From: Chthonomonas sp. UBA2017
GTDB taxonomy: Bacteria > Armatimonadota > Fimbriimonadia > Fimbriimonadales > Fimbriimonadaceae
Assembly: GCA_002335425.1 (NCBI GenBank)
Contig: DDCB01000003.1
Coordinates: forward strand, 45,086-58,673
Reading direction: 5' to 3'
DNA: 13,588 bases
Of this stretch, positions 1 to 7,294 are shown in pieces (position 1 is the stretch's first letter; every line of letters begins with the position of its first letter). Made by a program: the position numbers and the translations under genes. The notes beneath the pieces were generated by a model. The model did not search any database. It worked only from the letters and a program-made list of their open reading frames with translations, and was not told where the DNA came from.

Positions 1-49
1 CGGTCTCCAAAACCGTAGGTCGCGGGTTCGAGTCCTGTTGCCCCTGCCA
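1..49 (+). tRNA. trnW: tRNA-Trp (anticodon CCA), 3' part only
   Basis: The first 49 bases are the 3' part of a tRNA. An anticodon arm closes a CTCCAAA loop with anticodon CCA at 7-9, which decodes UGG. The T-arm has the TTCGAGT loop, and the 3' acceptor strand TGCCCCT is followed by the discriminator G and an encoded CCA at 47-49. The 5' half (D-arm and acceptor 5' strand) lies off the left edge, so an intact gene cannot be told from a 3'-end duplicate left by site-specific integration. In many bacteria trnW is followed by secE-nusG; here an RHS remnant follows instead. Confidence 0.9.
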
Positions 50-342
50 CTCTCTTCCCAGACAGGTCCGGACAGATATTGTTCCCACTCCCGCCGCGTT
101 CCAGGTTGGCGCGCACGTCAAGTCGAATCAGGCCTCTGTTTCAGACCGCCTCGCGGCTTTCAAAATGCTGGGCATGTCTATGCGCCCACCGAAATCTGCC
201 GCAACATTTGCCGCGAAGGGCCAAGGATCGCCTATTCTCAAATGACGGCCCGATACCCCAGTTCCCAAAAAGATGAAGCAGGGATTAGAATGTTCTCAGG
301 AGCGATCAACGGAGCATGCTTCGAACGGGAAGAGGTATCAAC
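50..342. other. Spacer between tRNA-Trp and RHS remnant
   Basis: No gene is recognised in this 293-base stretch. Several short open frames cross it, but none has a family signature or a convincing ribosome-binding site. No integrase gene and no second copy of the tRNA 3' end is visible here. RHS-like coding sense begins only around 340. Confidence 0.5.
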
Positions 343-1008
343 GTGAACGGTCAGATCGTGGCGCAAAAGGCCGGATCGACCTACACCGAGTTCATCCCCG
401 ACCCGCTGGGGAACGTGATCGCCTGCCGGAATTCATCCGGCACCATCACCCACACCGCCGAATACTGGCCCTACGGCGAAGTCCGGACTAGGACCGGCTT
501 CAACCCGTCGCCGTGGGCTTTTTGCGGCACCTGGGGCTACCGCCAAGACCCCGGCGGGCCAATGTCCGTCCGCGCCCGCTACTACCGCCCAACCCTCGGC
601 CGCTGGCAAACTGTCGATCCCTTCTGGCCCTTTGAGAGCGCGTTTGGCTATGCACAAAATCACTCGACCTACACTATCGATCCATCAGGGGCTCATCCTT
701 GTGATCATCGGACACACGATTACTGTAGAAGAGCAGTAGTTAGTGGTAATGATGCGCTCAGATGTATTTGAAGAGTGTCAAAGTTAATTTGCGAAGTTAT
801 TAAGAATCCAAGCGTTCCGAAGTGCATTCGTGAATGGTTGGACTGCATGAATCGTGGTATTTATAACTGTTATGTTCGACATTCCATACCAGCCTTCGAT
901 TTCGCGCTGAGAATGTGCAAGTGCTTCGGAAATCAGAGTAAGGAATGTTGCAATGCTACTGTTGGTGGTGAACAAACTGATCTGCCCCCATTGATGAAGA
1001 CATCCTAG
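343..1008 (+). pseudogene. RHS-repeat protein, C-terminal remnant with Cys-rich tail split by TGA
   Basis: This is the C-terminal end of an RHS/YD-repeat protein. The frame shows the RHS-associated core: DPLGNVIA, an EYWPYGEV segment, VRARYYRPTLGRW and the closing DPSG at 679-690. RHS proteins are normally over 1000 residues; only about 115 core residues remain, so the 5' end is lost. A GTG at 343 has a purine-rich GGGAAGAGG seven bases upstream, and an in-frame ATG lies at 316; either could start a stub, but neither is the original start. After DPSG the sequence turns AT-richer and cysteine-rich, typical of an exchangeable RHS tip. A TGA at 769-771 interrupts it, after which the same frame stays open from 772 to a TAG at 1006-1008 and keeps the cysteine-rich character (pairs CKC and CC). 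I read this as one tail broken by a nonsense mutation. The tail family is unrecognised, and no immunity gene follows because IS remnants begin at once. Confidence 0.75.
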
Positions 1009-1235
1009 GATGCGATCTCCGGGAGTGACGATTGGGGTTTTACCCCAAGGTTGGAATGGAGGGAGGGCGCAGCCCGACCAGAATTCCAACCTTGCGCCGC
1101 CGCCCTCGGAGGCTGGTTAGCAAGGCTCGAATGGGGGCGAACCTCGTTGTACCAACGACGCCAGATCGCGGTCTTCACATGCGCATCGGCAACATTCACA
1201 AACACCTCGACATCCAAATGCTCGCGGCGCAATTG
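1005..1235 (-). pseudogene. IS3-type transposase OrfB, C-terminal fragment (second element)
   Basis: Read on the minus strand, the last part of a 194-codon open frame contains DVEVFVNVADAHVKTAIWRRWYNEVRPHSSL followed by a proline-rich tail (motif at roughly 1130-1220). This matches the extreme C-terminus of IS3-family OrfB (IS407-like), just after the catalytic glutamate. It is fused in frame behind a complete OrfB C-terminal region that has its own equivalent motif (FQDHYDHHRPHRKFG). One transposase needs this motif only once, so this piece comes from a second, mostly deleted element. It ends at a TAG (complement of 1005-1007), facing the RHS tail and overlapping its stop by three bases. Confidence 0.65.
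1047..1093. repeat. 11-bp perfect inverted repeat (hairpin) at IS remnant end
   Basis: AAGGTTGGAAT at 1047-1057 is perfectly complementary to ATTCCAACCTT at 1083-1093, with a 25-base spacer. Just to its left, GGGGT-TTT-ACCCC (1034-1046) forms a second small hairpin. Both lie inside the tail codons of the second OrfB fragment. They may belong to the subterminal region of that IS or be a short mobile repeat. There is no T-tract, so a terminator role is not supported. Confidence 0.5.
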
Positions 1236-1909
1236 GCTAGTCCCCAATAGTTGACCAGCGTAGAGTGTTAGAGTTTCTGCCTCCAAGTTGTTGGTCTTGA
1301 GATCCCTTTTGAATGCTGCTGGACTTCGGAGTCCAAATTTTCGGTGGGGTCTGTGGTGATCGTAATGGTCTTGAAATTCTTCCAAAGCTTCCTGAAGTTC
1401 AGCTCCAGAGGTAAAGATCGCTCCGCGTAGCTTCTCATCGCGGAGTTTGTCGAAGAAGCTCTCGATGGAGCCGTTCTGCCAGGGTTTGCCGGGCTGGATG
1501 AAGGCTGGGTGGACGCCCTTTGGGAGGCAGAGAGCTCGGAACTCCGGACCGTTGTCGGAGACAAGCCGAGCCGGCCTGTCATGCACCAAAGAGAGCCATT
1601 CCAGTTCGCACTGGACCTCAAATGCGAGGAATGGGCGGCGGCCTTGAGCAAAAGAAGCTCCCTGGTGAAACTATCCAGCACCGCGAGGACCCTCGCCTGG
1701 CGACCGCTTTCGAGGCGCACCGAAGCGAAGTCGATGGACCAAGACTGGCGGGGTGCAGTCAGTGGCAGGACCGGCTCACGCTCGACGCGAAGCTTCCGGC
1801 GCACCTTGTGAGTCAGACGCAGACCTTCCGCCTTCCAGATGCGATGCACCGCCTTGAGGTTCACGCCAGGCATGAGCGCGTGGATGCGCCGAAATCCGAC
1901 CCTTAGCCG
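1236..1909 (-). pseudogene. IS3-family transposase OrfB, frameshifted and 5'-truncated
   Basis: OrfB would carry out the DDE strand-transfer chemistry of an IS3-family element. Reading from 1909 down, the frame gives RVGFRRIHALMPGVNLKAVHRIW (end of the HTH_21-like region), then QSWSIDFAS with the first catalytic Asp (1730-1732). Near 1633-1643, in a GCC-repeat, the coding sense moves to another frame (a -1 shift). That frame supplies SDNGPEF with the second Asp (1554-1556) and QNGSIESFFDKLRDE with the catalytic Glu (1461-1463). All three catalytic residues survive but in two frames. Upstream the frame meets a TGA (complement of 1910-1912), and no OrfA or OrfB N-terminus is seen, so the element is truncated at that end. 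A sequencing error at the GC-rich repeat could explain the frameshift but not the truncation. Left limit is approximate. Confidence 0.8.
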
Positions 1910-2170
1910 TCACCGGCCTGAAAGGAAGACCTGAGATTAAAGACTCAGCCAGTAGTAGGAGTCCAGCAGGATTTGTCGGCTAGATCGCGTTTGTCTCTGT
2001 AGAAATCTGACGACTCACCTTAAATGGCAACAGCGGCCTTGGAGCCTCCTGGTCTGCAGCGCCTGTGAGGCGATCGCGACACACCGCGCCAACAAAGAGC
2101 AACTGAAAGTCCCAAGGTACTGTCGGCGCGTCACGTTTACGTCACGGAGGTCTTGTTACAGTGCATTCCG
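1910..2170. other. Non-coding stretch between IS remnant and secreted-protein cluster
   Basis: No gene is recognised. It should contain the promoter of the plus-strand cluster, but I cannot place convincing -35/-10 boxes. The only structure seen is CGTCACG repeated directly at 2129-2135 and 2140-2146, 11 bases apart (one helical turn) and about 40 bases upstream of the first gene's start. This spacing would suit a dimeric regulator, but that is speculative. Confidence 0.4.
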
Positions 2171-2176
2171 AGGAGG
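2171..2176 (+). promoter_or_regulatory. Shine-Dalgarno site that fixes the start at 2185
   Basis: AGGAGG lies 8 bases before GTG 2185. It falls inside the longest open frame, which would start at GTG 2161, so it favours the internal start. From 2185 the product begins directly with a clean signal peptide. Confidence 0.8.
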
Positions 2177-2184
2177 AATTACTT

Positions 2185-3360
2185 GTGACAATTCGAGTCA
2201 ATCAATTGAAAAGAGCAACCGGGCTGATCGGCGTGGTGTTGCTCACGAACCTAACCGTCTTGTCGGCGCAGGCTCATTTTCGCTCAGCCCAAGACCTTGC
2301 GATGAGTGGGTTGGCAATGAACCAAAAGCAAAAGGTCCCGCCGCGGCCACCGCTGATTCCGCCTAAGCGGACAGTTTCAATTCATACGATTGAAGTCAAG
2401 CTGACAAAGGGATCCGGACCGATAGGAGTTGGCATGTCCATCGGATTCGGTAACACTTCGTCTTCTGGTTCGGAATCCGACGGAGAGATCGAGATCTCCG
2501 ATCCTCAAGAGTTTTCCGATGGCGTTCGAGCAGTGATGATGACTTCGCTAAGCGAGTCGAAGGGCTTTCTTGTCGTTGACGATGGTGAATCCTCGATTCC
2601 GGGTGGCTCCGGAACGACGCCACCTGCAGGCGAAGCCCCAGCCGCGGGTCCCGGATCGGAGTTGGTGCTTCGAGCTGTGATTACGGATATGACGTGTCGT
2701 CGTCGCTCGGGCGGGATCGCGATCGGTGATCTTTCTGGTGGACAAGGTCAATTCGAAAACAAAGTGACCATGGATGTTCGACTGATTGATCCGCTGACGA
2801 ACATCGTTGTAGATAGCGTTCGCGCAACAGGTCGAAAGACCTCAAAGAATAGTATCTTCGGCGCAACAAAGTACAGCGTATGGGATCCAGCGACCAAGAT
2901 TCTTGATTTGTCTTACAAAGACTACGAAGATAGCGCCTTGGCCGAAGCCACTCGTTTGGCGACTCAAGATGCGGTCAAGAAGTTGATCGAAAAGTCACAA
3001 AAACGACCCTGGGAAGCCCGAGTCATCAAGATTATCGAAGAAAACGGCGAACTCGAGTTTTACTTGAATGCGACAGAAGATACTGGCTTGCGAAACGGTG
3101 ACGAACTCGAACTTATCCAGCAAGGTGAGTCCATCATTGATGAGTCGTCGGGCAAAGTCCTTGGTCGCAAGAGAGATGTCCTATTGGGCACGGTCTTGGT
3201 TGTTCTTACCGATGACGAGCGAGTGATCTGTCGCGCGACATCTAAGGTTACTTCTCACACTACTCCTAACAACTCTTTAGTAGTGAGACAAAAGCGACTT
3301 AACAATCAGCCCCAAAGTACATCGCGTGTGCACCTCGAGAGTCATCGCACAATCTTTTGA
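2185..3360 (+). CDS. CsgG-like exported protein with FlgT-type C-terminal domain
   Basis: 391 residues from GTG 2185. The N-terminus (MTIRVNQLKRATGLIGVVLL..., cleavage likely after AQA30) is a Sec signal peptide, and no lipobox Cys is seen. Residues about 64-271 resemble the CsgG/HfaB fold: a VRAVMMTSLSESKGFLVVDD helix-strand unit, a strand ending in AVITDM, a glycine-rich stretch, VTMDVRLIDPLTNIVVDSVRATG, and a closing amphipathic helix (LATQDAVKKLIEK). Residues about 278-355 (ENGELEFYLNA, GLRNGDELELIQ, DESSGKVLG) resemble FlgT C-terminal domains. CsgG proteins form outer-membrane secretion pores for curli; FlgT supports the flagellar basal body. A low-complexity Gly/Pro/Ala loop (about 138-157) interrupts the CsgG region. 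The missing lipid anchor makes a true pore uncertain; a periplasmic or outer-membrane assembly protein fits equally. It is first in a plus-strand series of exported proteins, 56 bases before the next. Assignment is by pattern, not alignment. Confidence 0.65.
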   Translation: MTIRVNQLKRATGLIGVVLLTNLTVLSAQAHFRSAQDLAMSGLAMNQKQKVPPRPPLIPPKRTVSIHTIEVKLTKGSGPIGVGMSIGFGNTSSSGSESDGEIEISDPQEFSDGVRAVMMTSLSESKGFLVVDDGESSIPGGSGTTPPAGEAPAAGPGSELVLRAVITDMTCRRRSGGIAIGDLSGGQGQFENKVTMDVRLIDPLTNIVVDSVRATGRKTSKNSIFGATKYSVWDPATKILDLSYKDYEDSALAEATRLATQDAVKKLIEKSQKRPWEARVIKIIEENGELEFYLNATEDTGLRNGDELELIQQGESIIDESSGKVLGRKRDVLLGTVLVVLTDDERVICRATSKVTSHTTPNNSLVVRQKRLNNQPQSTSRVHLESHRTIF

Positions 3361-3416
3361 AAACTAACTTTGTCTACACAAGTAAGGCTATCAACCAAAT
3401 CAGTAACGTGAATCAA

Positions 3417-5237
3417 ATGAAACAACTACCTACAATTCTCATACTCAGTACGAGTCTTATCGTCGCCAGCTCTTCTTACGCTCAAGTGCTGCGAAGTGGT
3501 GACGGGTTACTCCCAGGAGTCATTGATCCCAACGTCAGGTTCTTTATCGGTCCCACTATGACGGGCCAGTTCACCCCTACAGGACCCAATCAGTCAAGCC
3601 TTAGCGTTCCCTTTGCGTCGTCGGCTTCGTGGCCAAACGCGAGGGTCGTGCAACGTTATGATACTTCTTGGGTCGCCCCCAATGCGGGTTCTCTAGCGGG
3701 TGCCCAGTGGCTCAGTACTGCAAACCAGGCCTCTAATGGATGGACGGCAATGTACGCCCATAGGTTTCTATACCCTCACACCGGCCCAGCGGATTTGAGC
3801 GTCAACATTGCAACTGATGATCAACTTTGGGGAGTTTATCTTAACGGAACCTTGTACCCGGTTCCAACAAGCCCCTTCATTACATTCGGTACAGCGCAGA
3901 CGTTGAGCTTCTCAGGATTGCCCATGATTCCTTTTGGGTTTAACACCTTGTACTTTTACACAAGGAACATAGGCTTCCAAGCTTCCGGCATCATCTATAG
4001 TGGGCAATTCAAGACAAAAGAGAAGCCTTTCCAAGGAAACGAAGAATTCGTTTCTGGGTGCTGCGAAGGACGAAACTATGTAAGAAATTCAACCTTCAAG
4101 TCCGGAAGGGCAGGTTTTACGTCAGACCTGACGTACAAATCGGCTCCTCCGTTGAACCAAGGTCAGTATGGAATTTTCAACGGAAATAGCGCGTGGCCCC
4201 TCAGTAACCCATCCATGGTCATCGACGAGGTCACGAATTCCGCCAGTGTTGGCAACTTTCTAGTCGCGAGAGTCTCCAAGACCCAACAGGTCATTTGGAG
4301 GCAGAAAGTAAACGTCCCGAATGGCGAGCTCGTGGCTTGCGTTCGGCTGAAGCCCTTTTACAAAGATACGGGTACTTGGCCACCGGTCAATGTGACATTG
4401 AAGTGGACGAACGCTAGTGGACAATCACAACAACACACAAAGGGTTGGCATCCGCTTCCTCTTGCTAATCAATGGCACGACTTCTCTGGCACCTATGGAC
4501 ATTGGGGGGCAAATCCAGTTACCATGGAAATCCTCGTCGATATTCCGGCTACTGCTGATGATCCTAATCGTCCGATCTACATCGCGATTGACAACATCGC
4601 TCTCAAGCCAAAGACTCTCGTCCCTTCAATCGGATTGATGCCGAGCAGCTTGAATCAGACTGCAATTGGCAATGGCAGTTCCTACAACGTCGTTTTGAAT
4701 TGGCCACCTCTAACGATGCCCCCATTCGCTTACTTTTGGGGGATTGAGGAACTGGATAACAATCGCAACGTCACACGTTCGATTATCAATCCGTCAGAGT
4801 GGTGGTGGCCAGGGTCCGGACCAAATCCCGGCTCCTTCAACTTCCCGGGATTCGATGGCGATAAACCTTTAACGGGCCCAACTTTTGTGCTAAACCTCTT
4901 TACTTGGAGCCCGATGATCCCAGCTGGAGTTTTCTACTCTGATCGCAACTATCGGATCACCTATGGAGTTTGGGGCAAGTGCCATCGCTGGATGGGGCGG
5001 CAATGGGAGCTAGGCTTTTTTGCTTCTGCTAAGACGGCTACCGTTCCTCCAGTAAAGAGACTGCCTGATCTTGAGCGGGGACTTCCTTCCACGTTGAGAG
5101 GATTCAACATGAATCTATTCGACGAAAAGATGAGGCCCAACAGGTTTGATCCAAGCATCATGCGCAAGGATAGGCCCATGCCAGTGCCCAATATTCCTGG
5201 AAACATTAAGAAGCCAGGAGGTGGGAAACGCAACTAA
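3417..5237 (+). CDS. Large secreted beta-rich protein with carbohydrate-binding-like modules
   Basis: 606 residues from ATG 3417. The open frame extends back to a TTG at 3357 overlapping the previous stop, but only the 3417 start gives a classical signal peptide (MKQLPTILILSTSLIVASSSYAQ, cleavage near 23). No strong ribosome site precedes it. Two jelly-roll-like parts can be seen. The first (about 30-196) contains NIATDDQLWGVYLNG, a pattern found in galactose-binding-like folds. The second (about 220-398) opens with NYVRNSTFKSGRAGF and closes with IYIAIDNIALKP, the layout of CBM4/9-like modules. The remaining 200 residues are Trp/Pro-rich (SEWWWPGSGPNPGSF) and end in a basic, proline-rich tail (RPMPVPNIPGNIKKPGGGKRN is at the very end). 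A paired CC occurs near residue 215. No catalytic signature is seen. Glycan or surface binding is inference; the family is not recognised. Confidence 0.65.
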   Translation: MKQLPTILILSTSLIVASSSYAQVLRSGDGLLPGVIDPNVRFFIGPTMTGQFTPTGPNQSSLSVPFASSASWPNARVVQRYDTSWVAPNAGSLAGAQWLSTANQASNGWTAMYAHRFLYPHTGPADLSVNIATDDQLWGVYLNGTLYPVPTSPFITFGTAQTLSFSGLPMIPFGFNTLYFYTRNIGFQASGIIYSGQFKTKEKPFQGNEEFVSGCCEGRNYVRNSTFKSGRAGFTSDLTYKSAPPLNQGQYGIFNGNSAWPLSNPSMVIDEVTNSASVGNFLVARVSKTQQVIWRQKVNVPNGELVACVRLKPFYKDTGTWPPVNVTLKWTNASGQSQQHTKGWHPLPLANQWHDFSGTYGHWGANPVTMEILVDIPATADDPNRPIYIAIDNIALKPKTLVPSIGLMPSSLNQTAIGNGSSYNVVLNWPPLTMPPFAYFWGIEELDNNRNVTRSIINPSEWWWPGSGPNPGSFNFPGFDGDKPLTGPTFVLNLFTWSPMIPAGVFYSDRNYRITYGVWGKCHRWMGRQWELGFFASAKTATVPPVKRLPDLERGLPSTLRGFNMNLFDEKMRPNRFDPSIMRKDRPMPVPNIPGNIKKPGGGKRN

Positions 5238-5286
5238 CGACAGCGGTCGGAGGGCGTCAAGAAATTCGGACACCCTCTGACTGTCG
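5238..5286 (+). repeat. Intercistronic hairpin between the beta-rich protein and protease genes
   Basis: CGACAG directly after the stop codon (5238-5243) pairs with CTGTCG (5281-5286). Inside, after a small bulge, TCGGAGGGCGT pairs almost fully with ACACCCTCTGA. No T-tract follows, and the next gene's ribosome site lies 9 bases downstream, so this looks like an RNA-stability or partial-attenuation element rather than a full terminator. Confidence 0.6.
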
Positions 5287-5294
5287 AGATTTCT

Positions 5295-5299
5295 AGGAG
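5295..5299 (+). promoter_or_regulatory. Ribosome-binding site of the protease gene
   Basis: AGGAG lies ten bases before ATG 5310 and supports that start. It sits just beyond the 3' arm of the preceding hairpin and so is free for ribosomes when the hairpin is formed. Confidence 0.7.
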
Positions 5300-5309
5300 A
5301 ACAGATATC

Positions 5310-7184
5310 ATGAACATAAAATTTAGTCATCACTTCTCACGAACCCTTCTCTTGGGTTTGCTGACCATCGCGGGGTTGATTTCGACCGCACTAAGCCAGG
5401 AGATTCCGGTCAATGAAACATCAGAGCAAGCCGCTGTACGAATAAGGAAGTGGGTGCAGGAGCGCAACCAGCAAACGAACATGCTCCGAGAGCGCTTGAA
5501 GGTCCCTCTGACTGTGAAGTTGGATCAGAATCGTACTGGATACTTGAGCCACTTTGACGTTCTTCCTGCGAGGCCAGGACAGAGTGAGAACAGTCGCTAC
5601 GTACCTGTGTATGTTTCGACCACCAATGTGATAGCTGCCCAAACAACCAATACGCATAAGATTACACCGGTTGCTGGTACAAATATTAAGCTCACGGGCG
5701 CCGGAGTAAGGATTGGAATCTGGGACGAGGCGCATGTGGAATTTTCTCATCCTGAATTCGCAGGAGCGTCTCTTGGTACATTGGGGCCAAACTTTCCGTC
5801 TGGCTACAACCCGATAGGACACATGAATCATGTTGCAGGAACTCTTGCAGGACGAGGAGCCAACCCAGCTGCCAGGGGAATGGCTATCGCCGCCAAACTA
5901 CAAAGTGGAACCTTCTTTAATGGAGCATCTCTTGTGGAGCTAGCTTCAAATGCCGCGAATCTGCAAGTCTCTAACCATAGCTATGGTCCAGTTTGTGGTT
6001 GGCAGTTCAATTCGTCCGTTGGGTGGTGGTTTTGGTATGGACCCTCTGCCTTGTTGGAGGATTGGAGATTCGGTGCATACAGCCCGGATGACAAGCAACT
6101 TGATTCGATCGCCCGAGCAAACCCAAGTCACTTGATTGTAAAGTCAGCCGGAAACGATTACAACCAGGGGCCTCCACCAAGCACACTACACAAAGCCTGG
6201 AATGGGTCGGCGTGGGTCAATTCATCCGTGACTCGGCCTCGTGACGGGAATCCCAATGGATACGACAGCATCCCGTATTCTTCTGTTGCTAAGAACATCC
6301 TCACAGTGGGGTCGATCAATGACCTTCCTACTTATAGTGGGGCGAATTCTGTGGTTCATTCTTCGTTTTCAAGCGCGGGTCCAACAGATGATGGAAGAGT
6401 CAAGCCCGACGTCATGGGGAATGGAGATGGTCTCCTTTCGGCAGTGCTCAACAATGGGTACGGTGTCATGTCTGGAACCTCGATGGCCGCGCCAAACGTG
6501 GCTGGGACTGCAGCACTGCTTTATGAGCACTGGGGCAGGCCAAGCATGCAACGAGTAGGGAGCAAGCTTCAGATGGTGCCGACCCCCGTATCGGCAGCCT
6601 TCATAAAGGGCCTTCTGATACATACTGCCCGTGAAGCTGGGAACCCTGGTCCGGATTATCTTTTTGGTTGGGGATTAATTAATGCGGAGGATGCTGCCAG
6701 GTTCGCGAATCATCTGCTGCCCAATACTGTATTACCAGCCAATTGGACTGCTTCAACAGGCTTTGCGAGAACTAAATTGCAGCCGAATCAGACCTACAAG
6801 CTCAAGCTCCCTTGCTTCACTCCGGGTCAACCAATAAAGGTGACTCTGATTTGGATGGACCCTCCTGGTGCAGTCCAAGCAGCAGGTTTGCTGGATCCTC
6901 CAGTCAAGCACTTGGTTAATGACCTTGATCTAAAGGTTGTTGGCGGGAATCTTAACTCGACATTCTTGCCTTGGGTCCTGAATCCTACAAGCCCAGCAGC
7001 ACCAGCTACGACAGGCGTTAACGTAAGGGACAACGTGGAGCAAGTTGTCATTGCCACTGGACAATCTGCTGATTACGAGATTCAGATATCGCATTCGGGT
7101 GCCTTGCTTTCGAATCAAAGTCAGGAATTCTGCGTTTTGTGGACGAATCTCAAATCGAAGGGGCCCAGCGCATTTAAACCATAG
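5310..7184 (+). CDS. Secreted subtilisin-like serine protease (S8, Kp43-like)
   Basis: 624 residues with a signal peptide (RTLLLGLLTIAGLISTALSQ, cleavage near 30), a propeptide to about 110, and an S8 catalytic domain to about 470. The triad is complete: Asp139 in GVRIGIWDEAH, His171 in GHMNHVAGT, Ser391 in GTSMAAPNVAG, with oxyanion-hole Asn282 in KSAGND. The usual HGTHVAG reads HMNHVAG, which keeps the catalytic His. The blocks VSNHSYGPVCGW and WWFWYG, and the C-terminal jelly-roll (about 490-615, with VTLIWMDPPGA, HLVNDLDLKVVGG, PWVLNP and NVRDNVEQVVI), are those of Kp43-like subtilases, which carry a P-domain-like fold behind the catalytic domain. The family cleaves peptide bonds with broad specificity outside the cytoplasm. 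No sorting or anchoring tail is seen. Neighbouring exported proteins may be its substrates or partners; that is inference. Confidence 0.9.
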   Translation: MNIKFSHHFSRTLLLGLLTIAGLISTALSQEIPVNETSEQAAVRIRKWVQERNQQTNMLRERLKVPLTVKLDQNRTGYLSHFDVLPARPGQSENSRYVPVYVSTTNVIAAQTTNTHKITPVAGTNIKLTGAGVRIGIWDEAHVEFSHPEFAGASLGTLGPNFPSGYNPIGHMNHVAGTLAGRGANPAARGMAIAAKLQSGTFFNGASLVELASNAANLQVSNHSYGPVCGWQFNSSVGWWFWYGPSALLEDWRFGAYSPDDKQLDSIARANPSHLIVKSAGNDYNQGPPPSTLHKAWNGSAWVNSSVTRPRDGNPNGYDSIPYSSVAKNILTVGSINDLPTYSGANSVVHSSFSSAGPTDDGRVKPDVMGNGDGLLSAVLNNGYGVMSGTSMAAPNVAGTAALLYEHWGRPSMQRVGSKLQMVPTPVSAAFIKGLLIHTAREAGNPGPDYLFGWGLINAEDAARFANHLLPNTVLPANWTASTGFARTKLQPNQTYKLKLPCFTPGQPIKVTLIWMDPPGAVQAAGLLDPPVKHLVNDLDLKVVGGNLNSTFLPWVLNPTSPAAPATTGVNVRDNVEQVVIATGQSADYEIQISHSGALLSNQSQEFCVLWTNLKSKGPSAFKP

Positions 7185-7294
7185 TGCGATTTGATAAGTC
7201 TGGATCCAATGCTTAGTCTACTCTCTGTCTACAAACGAAACACTTTGGCTTGGAGTTGTGCAAGGCTCCTAACCAAATTCACGAGGTAAGTTTA

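Noticed and set aside
38..346. Open frame overlapping the tRNA end as a gene
   Set aside because: It starts inside the tRNA, lacks a ribosome site and family features, and overlaps the RHS remnant in another frame.
769..771. TGA in the Cys-rich RHS tail as a selenocysteine codon
   Set aside because: No SECIS-like hairpin is evident directly downstream, and the host RHS fragment is already truncated; a nonsense mutation is simpler.
784..1089. Minus-strand frame opposite the Cys-rich tail
   Set aside because: It is a shadow of the plus-strand tail and the transposase end, with no recognisable motif.
1047..1093. Inverted repeat as a rho-independent terminator
   Set aside because: The spacer is 25 bases, no T-tract follows on either strand, and it lies inside transposase codons.
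3357..3416. TTG at 3357 as the start of the beta-rich protein
   Set aside because: It would put 20 extra residues before a complete signal peptide; ATG 3417 gives a standard export signal.
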